64,000 nt of DNA from Bifidobacterium sp. ESL0763 (GTDB lineage Bacteria > Actinomycetota > Actinomycetes > Actinomycetales > Bifidobacteriaceae), in the NCBI RefSeq assembly GCF_029433395.1, contig NZ_JAQTHW010000002.1:496001-560000 (forward strand), in the 5' to 3' direction. Under the pieces are notes generated by a model. That model ran no database searches. It saw nothing but the letters and a program-made list of their open reading frames with translations, and was not told where the DNA came from. The position numbers were made by a program, and so were the translations under genes. Shown here in pieces: positions 9,156 through 17,577 of the stretch (within the stretch, counting starts at the first letter, position 1; the number at the start of each line of letters is the position of its first letter).

Positions 9156-10181
9156 CTACAGCAGTGCGATGAGCTGGTCGGCGTGCTCCTGCGTGGTCGC
9201 CCAGCTGGTGCACAGACGCATCACCGAATGCATGTCGTCGTACTTCTCCAGGAAGTCCATGTTGACGCCCTGCCTGAGCCGCTCGATGGCCGGCTGGTCC
9301 ATCACCACGAAGACCTGGTTGGTCGTGTTCTCGTAGGCGAGCCGGTAGCCCTTGGCCTTGAGCGCGGCGCGAATCTGGTCGGCCTTCTCGTTGGCGTTGC
9401 GCGCGATCTTGGTGTAGAGCCCGTCGGTGAAGAGCGTGTCGAACTGCAGGCCGAGCAGCCAGCCCTTGGCCAGCAGCGCCCCGTGCTGCTTGATCTGGGT
9501 GAGAAAATGGCTGGGCGTGTTGTGCTTGGTGAAGACGACCGCCTCGCCGAACAGGGCGCCGACCTTGGTGCCGCCGATGTAGAAGACGTCGGTGATGCGC
9601 GCGATGTCCTCGAGCGTCAGGTCGGTGCCGGAGGCGGTGAGCCCGTATCCCAGGCGCGCGCCGTCAAGGAAGAGCGGCATGTCGTAGCGGTGCGCGACCT
9701 CGGCGATGGCCGTAAGCTCCGCCTTGGTGTACATCGTGCCGTACTCGCTGGGGTGCGAGACGTAGACGCAGCCAGGGAAGACCATGTGCGTGTAGTTGCC
9801 GTCGGCGTAGAAGTCCTCGCAGTACCGCTCGAGGTCCGCCGCATCGATCTTGCCCTCATGGCTGGGCAGCGTGAGCACCTTGTGGCCGGTGGACTCGATG
9901 GCCCCGGCCTCGTGGACGTTGACGTGCCCGTTGCTCGCGGCGACGACTCCGGCGTAGGCGGGGGTGATGGTGTCAATGACGGTCTGGTTGGTCTGCGTGC
10001 CGCCCACCAGCAGCCACACGTCGGCGTCCGGGCAGCCGCAGGCCTCGCGGATCTTCTGCTTGGCGGAATCGCAGTATTTGTCCGAGCCGTAGCCGGGCAG
10101 CTGCTCCATATTGGTCTCCTCCATCCGCTTCAGAATCGCGGGATGGGCGCCTTCGCAGTAATCGTTGACGAAATTCAGCAT
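9156..10181 (-). CDS. ltaE: Low-specificity threonine aldolase (PLP-dependent beta-eliminating lyase family)
   Basis: 341 residues, usual length for the family. It cleaves L-threonine or L-allo-threonine to glycine and acetaldehyde in the cytosol using pyridoxal phosphate. Visible features are the fold-type-I start NFVNDYCEGAHPAIL, substrate loop GGTQTNQT, LFLDGARLGYGL with the cofactor-binding Asp, and YIGGTKVGAL holding the Schiff-base lysine near residue 200. A GGAG ribosome site precedes ATG 10181. The neighbours are unrelated, so it is probably a single-gene unit with its own promoter downstream of the channel gene. A related role on other beta-hydroxy amino acids is possible. Confidence 0.88.
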   Translation of the reverse strand: MLNFVNDYCEGAHPAILKRMEETNMEQLPGYGSDKYCDSAKQKIREACGCPDADVWLLVGGTQTNQTVIDTITPAYAGVVAASNGHVNVHEAGAIESTGHKVLTLPSHEGKIDAADLERYCEDFYADGNYTHMVFPGCVYVSHPSEYGTMYTKAELTAIAEVAHRYDMPLFLDGARLGYGLTASGTDLTLEDIARITDVFYIGGTKVGALFGEAVVFTKHNTPSHFLTQIKQHGALLAKGWLLGLQFDTLFTDGLYTKIARNANEKADQIRAALKAKGYRLAYENTTNQVFVVMDQPAIERLRQGVNMDFLEKYDDMHSVMRLCTSWATTQEHADQLIALL

Positions 10182-10367
10182 GATGCTCCACTCTCATGGT
10201 CGATGAACTATGCCTCAACCCTAGCCCCAACGCCGGCGCCGGCGCATGCCTCGTGTCGCATGGCAGGCGAGGGGGAGCGGAAACCGTGGATGCTGGCAGG
10301 ACGACGAGATACAAGGAATGGGGGGGTAGAGGGAATAGGGAGGAATACGGGAGGGCATGGTATGGGA

Positions 10368-10397
10368 AAGCCCCTCCGGCAATGCTCGGAAGGGCTT
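10368..10397 (-). terminator. Terminator after the formate/nitrite channel gene
   Basis: AAGCCC-x-TCCG pairs with CGGAAGGGCTT around an 8-nt loop. It lies 70 bp past the channel stop on the minus strand, with a short T run inside the 3' arm only. Confidence 0.5.
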
Positions 10398-10465
10398 GGT
10401 GCGTTCGGAAACGTCGGGAACGTTCGGGAACGCTAAGGAACGCGGGGTAGGGGGGGGTACGAAGC

Positions 10466-11356
10466 TCAGCGCCTGGCGCCGGCGGTGATGCCGCGCTCGT
10501 CGTTCATCGTCGCGAAGTTGAGGCCGATGAGGATGCCGCCGCCCACGATGTTGCCGAGGATGGCCACGACGATCACCAGCACGGCCTTGCCCGCGTTGAT
10601 TACCCCGTGCATGCCGAGGATGAGGAACATCGCAGAGTCGGCCACGGAGTGCTCGAAGCCACAGAAGGTGAAGACGAAGACCGCCACGACCATGATGGAG
10701 CACTTGGTGAAGTCGTTGGTGAGCTTGCCGTTGTAGACCATGAGCATGGCGATGTTGATGCAGAAGTTGCAGAAGATCGCGCGCACGAAGAGGTCGGCCA
10801 CACCGAAGCCGGAGTCGAGGTAGGCGAGCTTGGTGTTCGCGGCGGCGAGCATCGCGTCGAGGGAGGGTCCGGAGATGATGGAGGAGAAACGCAGGATGAC
10901 GGCCACCACCAGGGCGCCGAGCAGGTTGCCCAGCAGGCACAGGCTCAGCAGCTTCAGCGATTCGCCCCAGCCGATGCGCTTATGGTAGGCGCCGATGCTC
11001 ACGACCATCATGTTGGAGGTCAGCAGCTCGGAGTTGGTGTAATAGATGAGCACCAGGGCCCAGCCGAAGGTGATGCCCGCTATCACCTTGCCGGCCACCG
11101 CCAGGCCCGGGTCGGCCTTGGAGGTGGCACCCATGATGACCCAGAAGGCCGCGAAGAAGACGCCCACGAGAATGCCGGCCATGGCGGCGCGCTGGATGTA
11201 GCGGCCGATCATCCTGCCGGTCATGGTCTCCTTGCTGTCAAGCGCGTCGAGCACGGTGGAGATGAACGCGCGGCCCGGGAAGAGGGGCTTGGTCTTTTCG
11301 GCCTCCTTCGCAGCTGCGAGTTCGGGGTCGACGATGGGTTGGGATTGTTCGGTCAT
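10466..11356 (-). CDS. Formate/nitrite transporter (FNT) family channel
   Basis: 296 residues with about six membrane helices after a 40-residue cytoplasmic N-terminus. FNT signatures are the central histidine in GFEHSVADS and the early YYTNSELLTSN block near the first helix break. These are pentameric channels for formate, nitrite or related small anions. Formate export fits the bifidobacterial pyruvate-formate-lyase pathway, so FocA-like function is most likely; nitrite or lactate/acetate cannot be excluded. It is transcribed away from a regulatory region shared with the candidate small gene at 11560. A hairpin lies downstream. Confidence 0.87.
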   Translation of the reverse strand: MTEQSQPIVDPELAAAKEAEKTKPLFPGRAFISTVLDALDSKETMTGRMIGRYIQRAAMAGILVGVFFAAFWVIMGATSKADPGLAVAGKVIAGITFGWALVLIYYTNSELLTSNMMVVSIGAYHKRIGWGESLKLLSLCLLGNLLGALVVAVILRFSSIISGPSLDAMLAAANTKLAYLDSGFGVADLFVRAIFCNFCINIAMLMVYNGKLTNDFTKCSIMVVAVFVFTFCGFEHSVADSAMFLILGMHGVINAGKAVLVIVVAILGNIVGGGILIGLNFATMNDERGITAGARR

Positions 11357-11559
11357 GCTTGTTCTGTCTCTTCTTGCTTTTTATTTATCTGTTATCTGTT
11401 TTTCTGTATGCCGGGGTGTTGAGATTCGTCAATCATTCATCAGCAGACGCCACGGTTATCATGTTTCGTGGCCACGTACCTCATTATGGAACTAGGTATG
11501 ACGTGTTTCCGTCTCAAAAACGGCGTTTCGTAAGCAAGACCACATTGCAAAAGTGACGA

Positions 11560-11730
11560 ATGTCACAAAATTGTCCAGAAGAATGGACGTGCCTGAATCC
11601 ATATGACGGAAAAGTATTGGAGTGTGGTGACGGTTCGTGCGCCGTCACTGTGGTCGACGATGGCGTGAAGACGTTCCGGAACCGGCTCGGGCACGCGTGC
11701 GCCACGATCGTCCCGAAGGCGTATGCGTGA
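11560..11730 (+). CDS. Candidate 56-residue Cys-rich small protein
   Basis: I do not recognise a family. The frame starts at ATG 11560 (MSQNCPEEWTCLNPYDG...) and ends at TGA 11728-11730. It contains five cysteines (5, 11, 22, 27, 47). From residue 23 onward about nine in ten third codon positions are G or C, as in the real genes around it, while the first 20 codons are AT-richer. No good Shine-Dalgarno is visible, and ATG lies inside the palindrome GTGAC-GAAT-GTCAC (11553-11566). It could be a small metal-binding protein, or the remnant of a longer gene. Confidence 0.4.
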   Translation: MSQNCPEEWTCLNPYDGKVLECGDGSCAVTVVDDGVKTFRNRLGHACATIVPKAYA

Positions 11731-11893
11731 CTGTGGCCGGGAAGGCCCGACGAGGTTGTGGACGCAGTCGGCGGAGCGGAGAGCGAGGCACTTGCCGGTG
11801 AGGCCCGGAGTGCGCTGCGTGCCGTTGGCGGGTGAGTGGGTCATGTATGCGGGTGTTGCCCATCGTTGCCGGCACGCCTGCAGCGGAGAAACG

Positions 11894-11927
11894 AAAAAAT
11901 CCCCGGAACCATATGATTCCGAGGATT
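11894..11927 (-). terminator. tRNA-His terminator
   Basis: On the minus strand AATCCTCGGAA and TTCCGGGGATT pair fully (one G-T) around an 8-nt loop and are followed by TTTTT. It starts 3 nt past the encoded CCA end of tRNA-His. Confidence 0.9.
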
Positions 11928-11929
11928 GA

Positions 11930-12006
11930 TGGGGTGGATAACGCGGTTCGAACGCGCGACCTTCTGAACCACAATCAGATGCTCTACCTGCTGAGCTATA
12001 TCCACC
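11930..12006 (-). tRNA. tRNA-His (anticodon GTG)
   Basis: The cloverleaf folds fully. Acceptor GTGGATA pairs with TATCCAC. The D-arm is GCTCAGCAGGTAGAGC. The anticodon stem TCTGA/TCAGA holds the loop TTGTGGT with GTG at 34-36. The T-arm is GCGCG-TTCGAAC-CGCGT. The histidine-specific extra 5' G (G-1, position 12006) faces C73, and CCA is encoded at 11932-11930. Confidence 0.97.
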
Positions 12007-12383
12007 ATGCAGTGGCGATCGGTCGATTCCCAAAGGGAGTCGGGCTTTACGCAACAGATAGACACTATACATGATTCCGAGGACCTTGTGCGTTCGGCGC
12101 GTCGCAATTCGGCAGGGGAGCGCCGAAGAGGCCGGTTCTCGCACCGATACCGAGGTGGAACCGGAGATCGGCGCAGGCTATCCGTACCGGATGTCTGGCC
12201 CTGTGCCGGAGTCAATATTATGGTCGCCGATATCGCCACGCCGACGACCAATGCGGAACGCGGACCGCACCACGCCCTCGCACGCCTGCTGAACAAGCGT
12301 ACGGGAACGCGCGATGCGGTCCGCGTCGGCGTTCGGCGGGCCGGACCTACCGGTCGGCCCATACCTTATTACTTATCTCGTTG
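12007..12383. other. Intergenic stretch upstream of tRNA-His and downstream of ade
   Basis: No convincing gene. On the minus strand TATAGT near 12065 could be the tRNA-His -10 box, with no clear -35. GCGGACCGCA (12260-12269) and TGCGGTCCGC (12315-12324) form a long-range inverted repeat. GGGCCG/CGGCCC (12338-12360) is a short hairpin just past the ade stop that may end ade transcription. Confidence 0.5.
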
Positions 12384-14168
12384 TCACTTGGCCTCGTCGA
12401 TGGCGACGATCGGGTCGAAGTAGCGCAGCTTGGTGTAGTCCACGTTGCCGCCGTCGGTGATCGCCAGGTCCGGGATCGAGGTGATCGGCAGGAAGGAGAG
12501 GTAGAAGAGCGGGTCGGGCAGCTGGCTGCCCAGCGCCTCCGCCGCCGTCTTCAGCTCGATCTCCTTGGCCGCCAGCTCCTGGGGCGTGGCGTCGGTGGTG
12601 ATGCTGCCGATGGGCAGCTTGAGCAGCGCCTTCACCTCGCCGTCGGCGACGACCACCTGGCCGCCTCCGCATTCGATCAGCGTGTTGGCCGCCAGCGCCA
12701 TGTCATCGGTGCTCATGCCGGCGACCACGAGGTTGTTGTCGTCGGGGGAGACCGAGGTGGCGATCGCGCCGTGCTTGATGCCCCAGCCCGAGATGAAGCC
12801 GCGGGCGTGGTTGCCGTTGACGCCGTAGCGCTCGATCACCGAGACCAGCGCGGTGTCCTTCTCGACGCTGGGCAGCACCGTGCCGTCGCTGACCGGCAAC
12901 GTGACGTCCTTGCGCTTGCGCACGAACGGCCCGACGCTGTGGATCGTGGCCACTGTCGCCGTGCCCTCGCCCGCCTTGACGTGGTATTCGAAGTCACCGG
13001 CGGCCATCGGCTCGTGGCGCAGGGCGCCCTTGAGGCCCGCGCTGCGCTCCGGCGGCTCGAAGTCCGCGACTTCCTTGCCCTGAAGCGTGACGACCTGGCC
13101 CTTGCTGATGACGGTCTCGACGTTGAAGGTGCCGGGCTGGTCGACCAGCAGGATGTCGGCGTCCTTGCCCGGAGCGATCGATCCGACGCGGTCGTCGATG
13201 TGGTAGGCCTCCGCGCCGTTGATGGAGCCCATCTGGATGGCGGTCATGGGCGAGACGCCTGCGTTGATGGCCAGGCGCACCATGTGGTCGAGGTGGCCGT
13301 GGTCCAGCACGTCGCGTGCGTTGACGTCGTCGGTGCAGAAGCTGGTGTGGCGGGCCATGCCGGGCGCGTGCTCGGTGATGGCCTTGATGTTCTCGGAAAG
13401 GAACTTGGTCACCGAGGACTCGCGGATGACCACGTGCACGCCCTTGCGCGCCTTCTCCAGGAACTCCTCGTGGCCGTAGCTCTCGTGGTCGATGTGCACG
13501 CCGCTCATCAGAAACTGGTTGAGCCCCACGCCGCGCGCCATGGGCGAGCAGCCGAAGATCGGCTTGTGCATGCGCTGGGCCATGCTGATGGCCTTCAGGG
13601 TGTCGGGGTCCTTGAGGGCGACGGACTCGCGCACCGTCTCCCACACCCCGTAGCAGCGCTCGTCGGGCTGCCAGCGCTCGTGGTCGGCGCCCTTGACGTT
13701 GTAGCTGATGGTCGACTCCGGGATGGTGTAGGGGGTCTTGTAGGGCAGGCCCCAGAAGACCTTGAGCGGGATGCCGTCGATCTCCCTGAAGATCTCGTCG
13801 AGCCCGTCGAGGCCCATCGCCGAGATGTACTCGTCGAGTCCGGAGACGATGCTCGTCGTGCCGTGCGGCACCACCGCCTGGGCGAAGCGGGTCATGCTCA
13901 GCTTGCTGCACTCGACGTGGATGTGCCCGTCGATCAGGCCCGGCGCCAGGTACTTGCCGGTCGCGTCGATGTGTCTGGTATCGGGGCCGACATAGGCCGA
14001 CACGTCCGGGTCGACGGCCACGATGCGCTCGTGCCAGACGGCGACGTCCGCCGGATAGTATTCTCCGGTGTCCACGTTGACCAGCGTGCCGTGCTCGATC
14101 ACCAGGTCAGCCGGCGTCTTCGCGGCGCCCGCGTCGATGTATTCTCCCAATTGCTCAACGGTTGTCAT
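12384..14168 (-). CDS. ade: Adenine deaminase (amidohydrolase family)
   Basis: 594 residues from ATG 14168, which has AGAGGAAA upstream; the frame stays open further upstream but that part has no coding character. The enzyme hydrolyses adenine to hypoxanthine and ammonia in the cytosol using a binuclear metal centre. Visible features are the N-terminal beta-sandwich, then APGLIDGHIHVE with the HxH metal pair, VVPHGTTSIVSG, and the C-terminal block FISGWGIKHGAIATSVSPDDNN typical of Ade. The length matches the family (about 580-600). The permease gene is upstream on the same strand, with a strong terminator between them, so the two can be regulated separately. The leader of about 195 nt holds an AAAGGAGG motif far from the start. 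Confidence 0.93.
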   Translation of the reverse strand: MTTVEQLGEYIDAGAAKTPADLVIEHGTLVNVDTGEYYPADVAVWHERIVAVDPDVSAYVGPDTRHIDATGKYLAPGLIDGHIHVECSKLSMTRFAQAVVPHGTTSIVSGLDEYISAMGLDGLDEIFREIDGIPLKVFWGLPYKTPYTIPESTISYNVKGADHERWQPDERCYGVWETVRESVALKDPDTLKAISMAQRMHKPIFGCSPMARGVGLNQFLMSGVHIDHESYGHEEFLEKARKGVHVVIRESSVTKFLSENIKAITEHAPGMARHTSFCTDDVNARDVLDHGHLDHMVRLAINAGVSPMTAIQMGSINGAEAYHIDDRVGSIAPGKDADILLVDQPGTFNVETVISKGQVVTLQGKEVADFEPPERSAGLKGALRHEPMAAGDFEYHVKAGEGTATVATIHSVGPFVRKRKDVTLPVSDGTVLPSVEKDTALVSVIERYGVNGNHARGFISGWGIKHGAIATSVSPDDNNLVVAGMSTDDMALAANTLIECGGGQVVVADGEVKALLKLPIGSITTDATPQELAAKEIELKTAAEALGSQLPDPLFYLSFLPITSIPDLAITDGGNVDYTKLRYFDPIVAIDEAK

Positions 14169-14363
14169 GCTTGCGTTTCCTCTTTTGTGTGTTCGCTTGG
14201 TTTGCGCCGTCGCTCCGGTCCGGGTATCCGTCACGATGTGCGGGGCCGGGGCTCTGGCTTCTTCGGGGATGGTTGGTGTGCAAGGATCCTGTGTGCTGCT
14301 GCTGTTTTTGAGACGCCGCCTCCTTTCAAAGGGCTTGGAACGCTGGAAAGTGTGGAAAAGTTT

Positions 14364-14398
14364 ATGGCCGCCAACCACGCGGTGTGGTTGGCGGCCAT
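14364..14398 (-). terminator. Terminator between NCS2 permease and ade
   Basis: A perfect 15-bp stem (ATGGCCGCCAACCAC / GTGGTTGGCGGCCAT) with a 5-nt loop. On the minus strand it is followed by AAACTTTT. It starts 5 bp past the permease stop. Confidence 0.85.
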
Positions 14399-14402
14399 GG
14401 GG

Positions 14403-15794
14403 CTATGCGATGTTGCCTCCCGGCACGATGGTCAGGATGTAGAGCAGGAGTATGAAGACCACCATCATCACCCACATCATCGGGTTGATCTCCTTGCGCC
14501 TGCCGGCCGCGGTCATCATGATCGGGTAGGTGAGGAACCCGAAGGCGATGCCGTAGGAGATATTGTAGGTCAGCGGCATGCCGACGATCACCAGGAAGGC
14601 CGGCATGGCCGTCTCGAAGGAGGCCCAGTCGATCTGCTTGAGCGCCGAGGCCATCAGCACGCCCACCACGATCAGCGCGGGTGCCGTCACCTGGTCGGTC
14701 ACCACCGTCAGCAGCGGCGAGAAGAACAGGCTCAGGACGAACAGGCCGCCCGTGGTCAGCGCGGTCAGGCCGGTGCGCCCGCCGATGGCGATGCCCGCGG
14801 AGGACTCGACGTAGGCCGAGGTGGCGGTGGTGCCCATCACCGAACCGGTGAGCATCGAGATCGAGTCGGCCATCAGGGCGCGGCCGATGCGCGGCATCTT
14901 GTTGTTCTTCATGATGCCGGCCTGCTGGGCCAGGCCGATGAGCGTGCCGGTGGTGTCGAAGAACGCGACGAGCAGGAATATGAGTGTCACGGCCCACATC
15001 TGCGGGTCGGTGACGGCGGGCAGGTTCATCACGCCCGCGCCGAAGGTGGGCTTCATGCTCGGCGCCAGCGAGATGATGGCGCTGGGCGGCTTGATCAGGC
15101 CGGTGACCAGGCCGAGCACGGTGGTGGCGACCAGGCCGATGAAGATGGAGCCGGGGATCTTGCGGGCCATGAGGATGCCGATGACGAAGATGCCGAAGAT
15201 GGTCAGCCACGTGGTCGGCGTGGTGAACGAGCCGATGGAGACCAGCGAGGACTTGTTGCCCACCACCAGGCCGCCTTCCTGCAGGCCGACGAAGGCGATG
15301 TAGATGCCGATGCCCGCGGCCATTGCGAGCTTGAGGTCCTCGGGGATGGCGTCGACGATCTTCTCGCGGATCTTGAAGATCGAGAGCAGGGTGAAGATGA
15401 TGGCGGCCACGAAGACGCCGGCCATGGCCTTCTCCCAGGGGATGCCCATGCCGATGACCACCGAGTAGGAGAAGAAGGCGTTGTCGCCCAGGCCCGGCGC
15501 GATGGCGATGGGGTAGTTGGCCAGGAACGCCATGAGCACGCAGCCGAGCACCGCCGAGAGCGCCGTGGCGGTGAACACGGCCCCCTTGTCCATGCCGGAC
15601 TCGCCGAGGATGCTGGGGTTGACGAAGAGGATGTAGGCCATGGAAACAAAAATCGTCAGGCCTGCGAGCATCTCGCGCCTGACGGTGGTGTGTTGTTCCT
15701 CTAGGTGGAAGGTACGGTCCAGCAGAGCGTTGAGCCGTTGTGAATATATATGGTTATGGGAGTGGTTGGTAGTGTCCATGCTCGTCTTTTTCAA
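14403..15794 (-). CDS. NCS2-family purine permease (AzgA/PbuG-like)
   Basis: 463 residues with a long run of membrane helices beginning at RREMLAGLTIFVSMAYILFVNP, a start typical of the AzgA subgroup of NCS2 transporters, which import adenine, guanine and hypoxanthine with protons. APGLGDNAFFSYSVV corresponds to the conserved GxNA-type block of the first half. The listed start is a TTG with AGGA six bases upstream; ATG 15779, five codons later, is an alternative with a weaker ribosome site. It lies between the two adenine deaminase genes, which suggests adenine as a main substrate. Confidence 0.87.
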   Translation of the reverse strand: MKKTSMDTTNHSHNHIYSQRLNALLDRTFHLEEQHTTVRREMLAGLTIFVSMAYILFVNPSILGESGMDKGAVFTATALSAVLGCVLMAFLANYPIAIAPGLGDNAFFSYSVVIGMGIPWEKAMAGVFVAAIIFTLLSIFKIREKIVDAIPEDLKLAMAAGIGIYIAFVGLQEGGLVVGNKSSLVSIGSFTTPTTWLTIFGIFVIGILMARKIPGSIFIGLVATTVLGLVTGLIKPPSAIISLAPSMKPTFGAGVMNLPAVTDPQMWAVTLIFLLVAFFDTTGTLIGLAQQAGIMKNNKMPRIGRALMADSISMLTGSVMGTTATSAYVESSAGIAIGGRTGLTALTTGGLFVLSLFFSPLLTVVTDQVTAPALIVVGVLMASALKQIDWASFETAMPAFLVIVGMPLTYNISYGIAFGFLTYPIMMTAAGRRKEINPMMWVMMVVFILLLYILTIVPGGNIA

Positions 15795-16070
15795 TGACGA
15801 TCCTATCTGTGGTTGAAGAAATAGGGAATTATGACGGATACAGGAATTATTGTTGCGCGGATGGCGTACAGAATTCTCGGAAACCGATACCGATGTCCAC
15901 TATGTGAGATGATTTGTCTTGTCGGCGTCGTCGCCTTTCGGGCGCGTCGCGGCGTGGAAACCGGCGGAACTCCGCCGATCGACGATATCGCCAGATCGAG
16001 AGTTGTTCTCCGAGTCGGCTAGTTTGGAAAATGCAGTGACAATCGATTCCCAACGGAAGGTATCGCAACA

Positions 16071-17084
16071 ATGACAGAAGTGACACGCGAGTTCATCGAG
16101 GGTCTGCCCAAGGCCGAGCTCCATCTGCACATCGAGGGCACGCTCGAGCCGGAGCTCAAGCTGAGGCTCGCCAAGCGCAACCACGTCGACATCGGCCAGA
16201 GCACCATCGAGGAGGTGCGCAAGAGCTACCAGTACGACGACCTGGCCTCGTTCCTCGCCGTCTACTACCCGGCCATGAACGTGCTGCAGCATGAGCAGGA
16301 CTTCTACGACCTGGCCTTCGACTACCTGCGCCGCGCCGCCGCCAACAACATCCGCCACGTCGAGATCTTCTTCGACCCCCAGGCCCATACCAGCCGCGGC
16401 ATCGCCTTCGACACCGTCATCAAGGGCCTGCGCCGCGCCGTGGTCGACGCCCGCGCGCTCGACGTCGACGCCGAACTGATCATGTGCTTCCTGCGCGACT
16501 TCTCCAAGGAGTCGGCCCGCAAGACCCTGATCGAGGCCATGCCCTACAAGGACTGGATCCTCGGCATCGGCCTCGACTCCGACGAGCACAACAACCCGCC
16601 GCTCAAGTTCGCCCGCCAGTACGAGGACGCCGCCGCGGCCGGCCTGCATCTGACCGCCCACTGCGACATCGACCAGAAGGACTCCATCGAGCACATCCGC
16701 CAGGCCCTCGAGATCATGGGCGTGGAGCGCCTCGACCACGGCACCAACATCGTCGAGGACCCGGACCTGGTCGACTTCGTGGCCAAGAACGGCATCGGCA
16801 TGACCTGCTGCCCGCTCTCCAACTCCTTCGTGAGCCCCGTGATGAAGGGCGACGAGATCGTCGAGCTGCTGGGCAAGGGCGTCAAGGTCTGCATCAACTC
16901 CGACGACCCCGCCTACTTCGGCGGCTATGTCAACGACAACTACCGCGCCCTGGCCAAGGAATACAAGCTCACGCGCGAGCAGGTCGTCCAGCTGGCCCGC
17001 AACTCCTTCGAGGCCTCGTGGATCAGCGACGAGAAGAAGGCGCTCTACCAGGCCCAGATCGACGCCTACGTCGCCAAGCACTGA
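16071..17084 (+). CDS. Adenosine/adenine deaminase family protein, AAH1-type adenine deaminase likely
   Basis: 337 residues of the adenosine deaminase superfamily, unrelated to Ade. The zinc site begins at PKAELHLHIEGTLEPEL. It continues with TAHCD and LDHGTNIVEDP, and the catalytic Asp pair is in CINSDDPAYFGG. The LDHGxN form and the IEGTLEPEL start are typical of fungal/bacterial adenine deaminases (Aah1 group) rather than classical adenosine deaminase, but nucleoside activity is not excluded. It is divergent from the NCS2 permease; the 276-bp space between holds no clear gene. A weak hairpin and then a larger inverted repeat follow it. Confidence 0.85.
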   Translation: MTEVTREFIEGLPKAELHLHIEGTLEPELKLRLAKRNHVDIGQSTIEEVRKSYQYDDLASFLAVYYPAMNVLQHEQDFYDLAFDYLRRAAANNIRHVEIFFDPQAHTSRGIAFDTVIKGLRRAVVDARALDVDAELIMCFLRDFSKESARKTLIEAMPYKDWILGIGLDSDEHNNPPLKFARQYEDAAAAGLHLTAHCDIDQKDSIEHIRQALEIMGVERLDHGTNIVEDPDLVDFVAKNGIGMTCCPLSNSFVSPVMKGDEIVELLGKGVKVCINSDDPAYFGGYVNDNYRALAKEYKLTREQVVQLARNSFEASWISDEKKALYQAQIDAYVAKH

Positions 17085-17108
17085 GGCGCCGGGCGTCAGG
17101 CATCACCT

Positions 17109-17139
17109 GACATCATCGGATCCGCGTGGATTTGATGTC
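17109..17139 (+). terminator. Possible terminator of the AAH1-type deaminase gene
   Basis: GACATCA and TGATGTC form the outer stem and ATCC/GGAT an inner one, 24 bp past the stop. No T run follows. Confidence 0.4.
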
Positions 17140-17151
17140 GGATTCCGTTGA

Positions 17152-17264
17152 GTGGGTGCCTCGGGGCTCAAGTGGATGCCACCTCCGCGACCGATCGCCG
17201 CATGCCGGCGGTTGCGGGCCGGAAGGCCGTCGCGCGGCACCCACTTGAGGCCCGGGGCACCCAC
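17152..17264. repeat. Long inverted repeat with 29-bp arms
   Basis: The arm at 17152-17180 matches the reverse complement of 17236-17264 at 26 of 29 positions. Each arm contains two copies of GTGG(G/A)TGCC about 16 bp apart. The spacer is 55 bp. It lies between the deaminase gene and the rpsL promoter. Confidence 0.85.
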
Positions 17265-17343
17265 TTGCCTTGTCGGGAATTCCCCGGAAGGCGAACCAAC
17301 GTCGGTTCGTCCGTCCGGCCCGGCCAGTTGTCCGGGGTTCTGG

Positions 17344-17349
17344 TATAGT
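17344..17349 (+). promoter_or_regulatory. Extended -10 box for the rpsL operon
   Basis: TATAGT preceded by TG one base upstream (TGGTATAGT). No good -35 at normal spacing. A start here gives a leader of about 210 nt before rpsL. Confidence 0.55.
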
Positions 17350-17538
17350 TGAGCAATGTGTGTGCCAATGGCATGCCTTATGTGATAGGCGTGGGCGATT
17401 GGGATATCCCGGAACTCGCAAGATTGCGCGTAGTGATACGGCAGCAGGAGAGCGACGGGCCATCGGGCCGGTGGGCAGTGGCTTTCCAAGCGATTCGTTC
17501 GCCGGATGCCGCGGTGTGGCGGCTCCACAGAGGAAACA

Positions 17539-17577
17539 ATGGTTAACGAATCGGAGAATCGAAGTTGCCTACTATAG
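17539..17577 (+). CDS. Possible 12-residue leader peptide overlapping the rpsL start
   Basis: ATG 17539 is preceded by AGAGGAAAC at good spacing and encodes [12 protein letters not shown], stopping at TAG 17575-17577. It overlaps the TTG start of rpsL (17565) by 13 nt in another frame. A ribosome finishing it would sit on the rpsL start, so coupling or attenuation of rpsL is possible. No direct proof of translation. Confidence 0.4.
   Translation: MVNESENRSCLL

Noticed and set aside
11731..11890. Second small gene on the minus strand (MTHSPANGTQRTPGL...)
   Set aside because: The first part has good third-position bias, but the frame runs through the candidate + strand gene, has no ribosome site, and matches nothing I know.
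11913..12083. Attachment-site duplication flanking tRNA-His (ATGATTCCGAGGA at 11913 and 12071)
   Set aside because: The 13-bp match is short, one copy is part of the tRNA terminator, and no integrase or island lies beside it.
14169..14363. Purine riboswitch in the ade leader
   Set aside because: The leader is long enough, but the conserved purine-aptamer core was not found.
12381..15704. Very long + strand frame (over 1,100 codons) opposite ade and the NCS2 permease
   Set aside because: It is antisense to two clear genes, rich in His/Arg/Asp/Gly as expected of a GC-rich shadow, and has no family features.
15831..16022. 63-codon + frame between the permease and the AAH1-type deaminase
   Set aside because: No ribosome site or family match; codon bias unlike its neighbours; it lies in the divergent promoter region.
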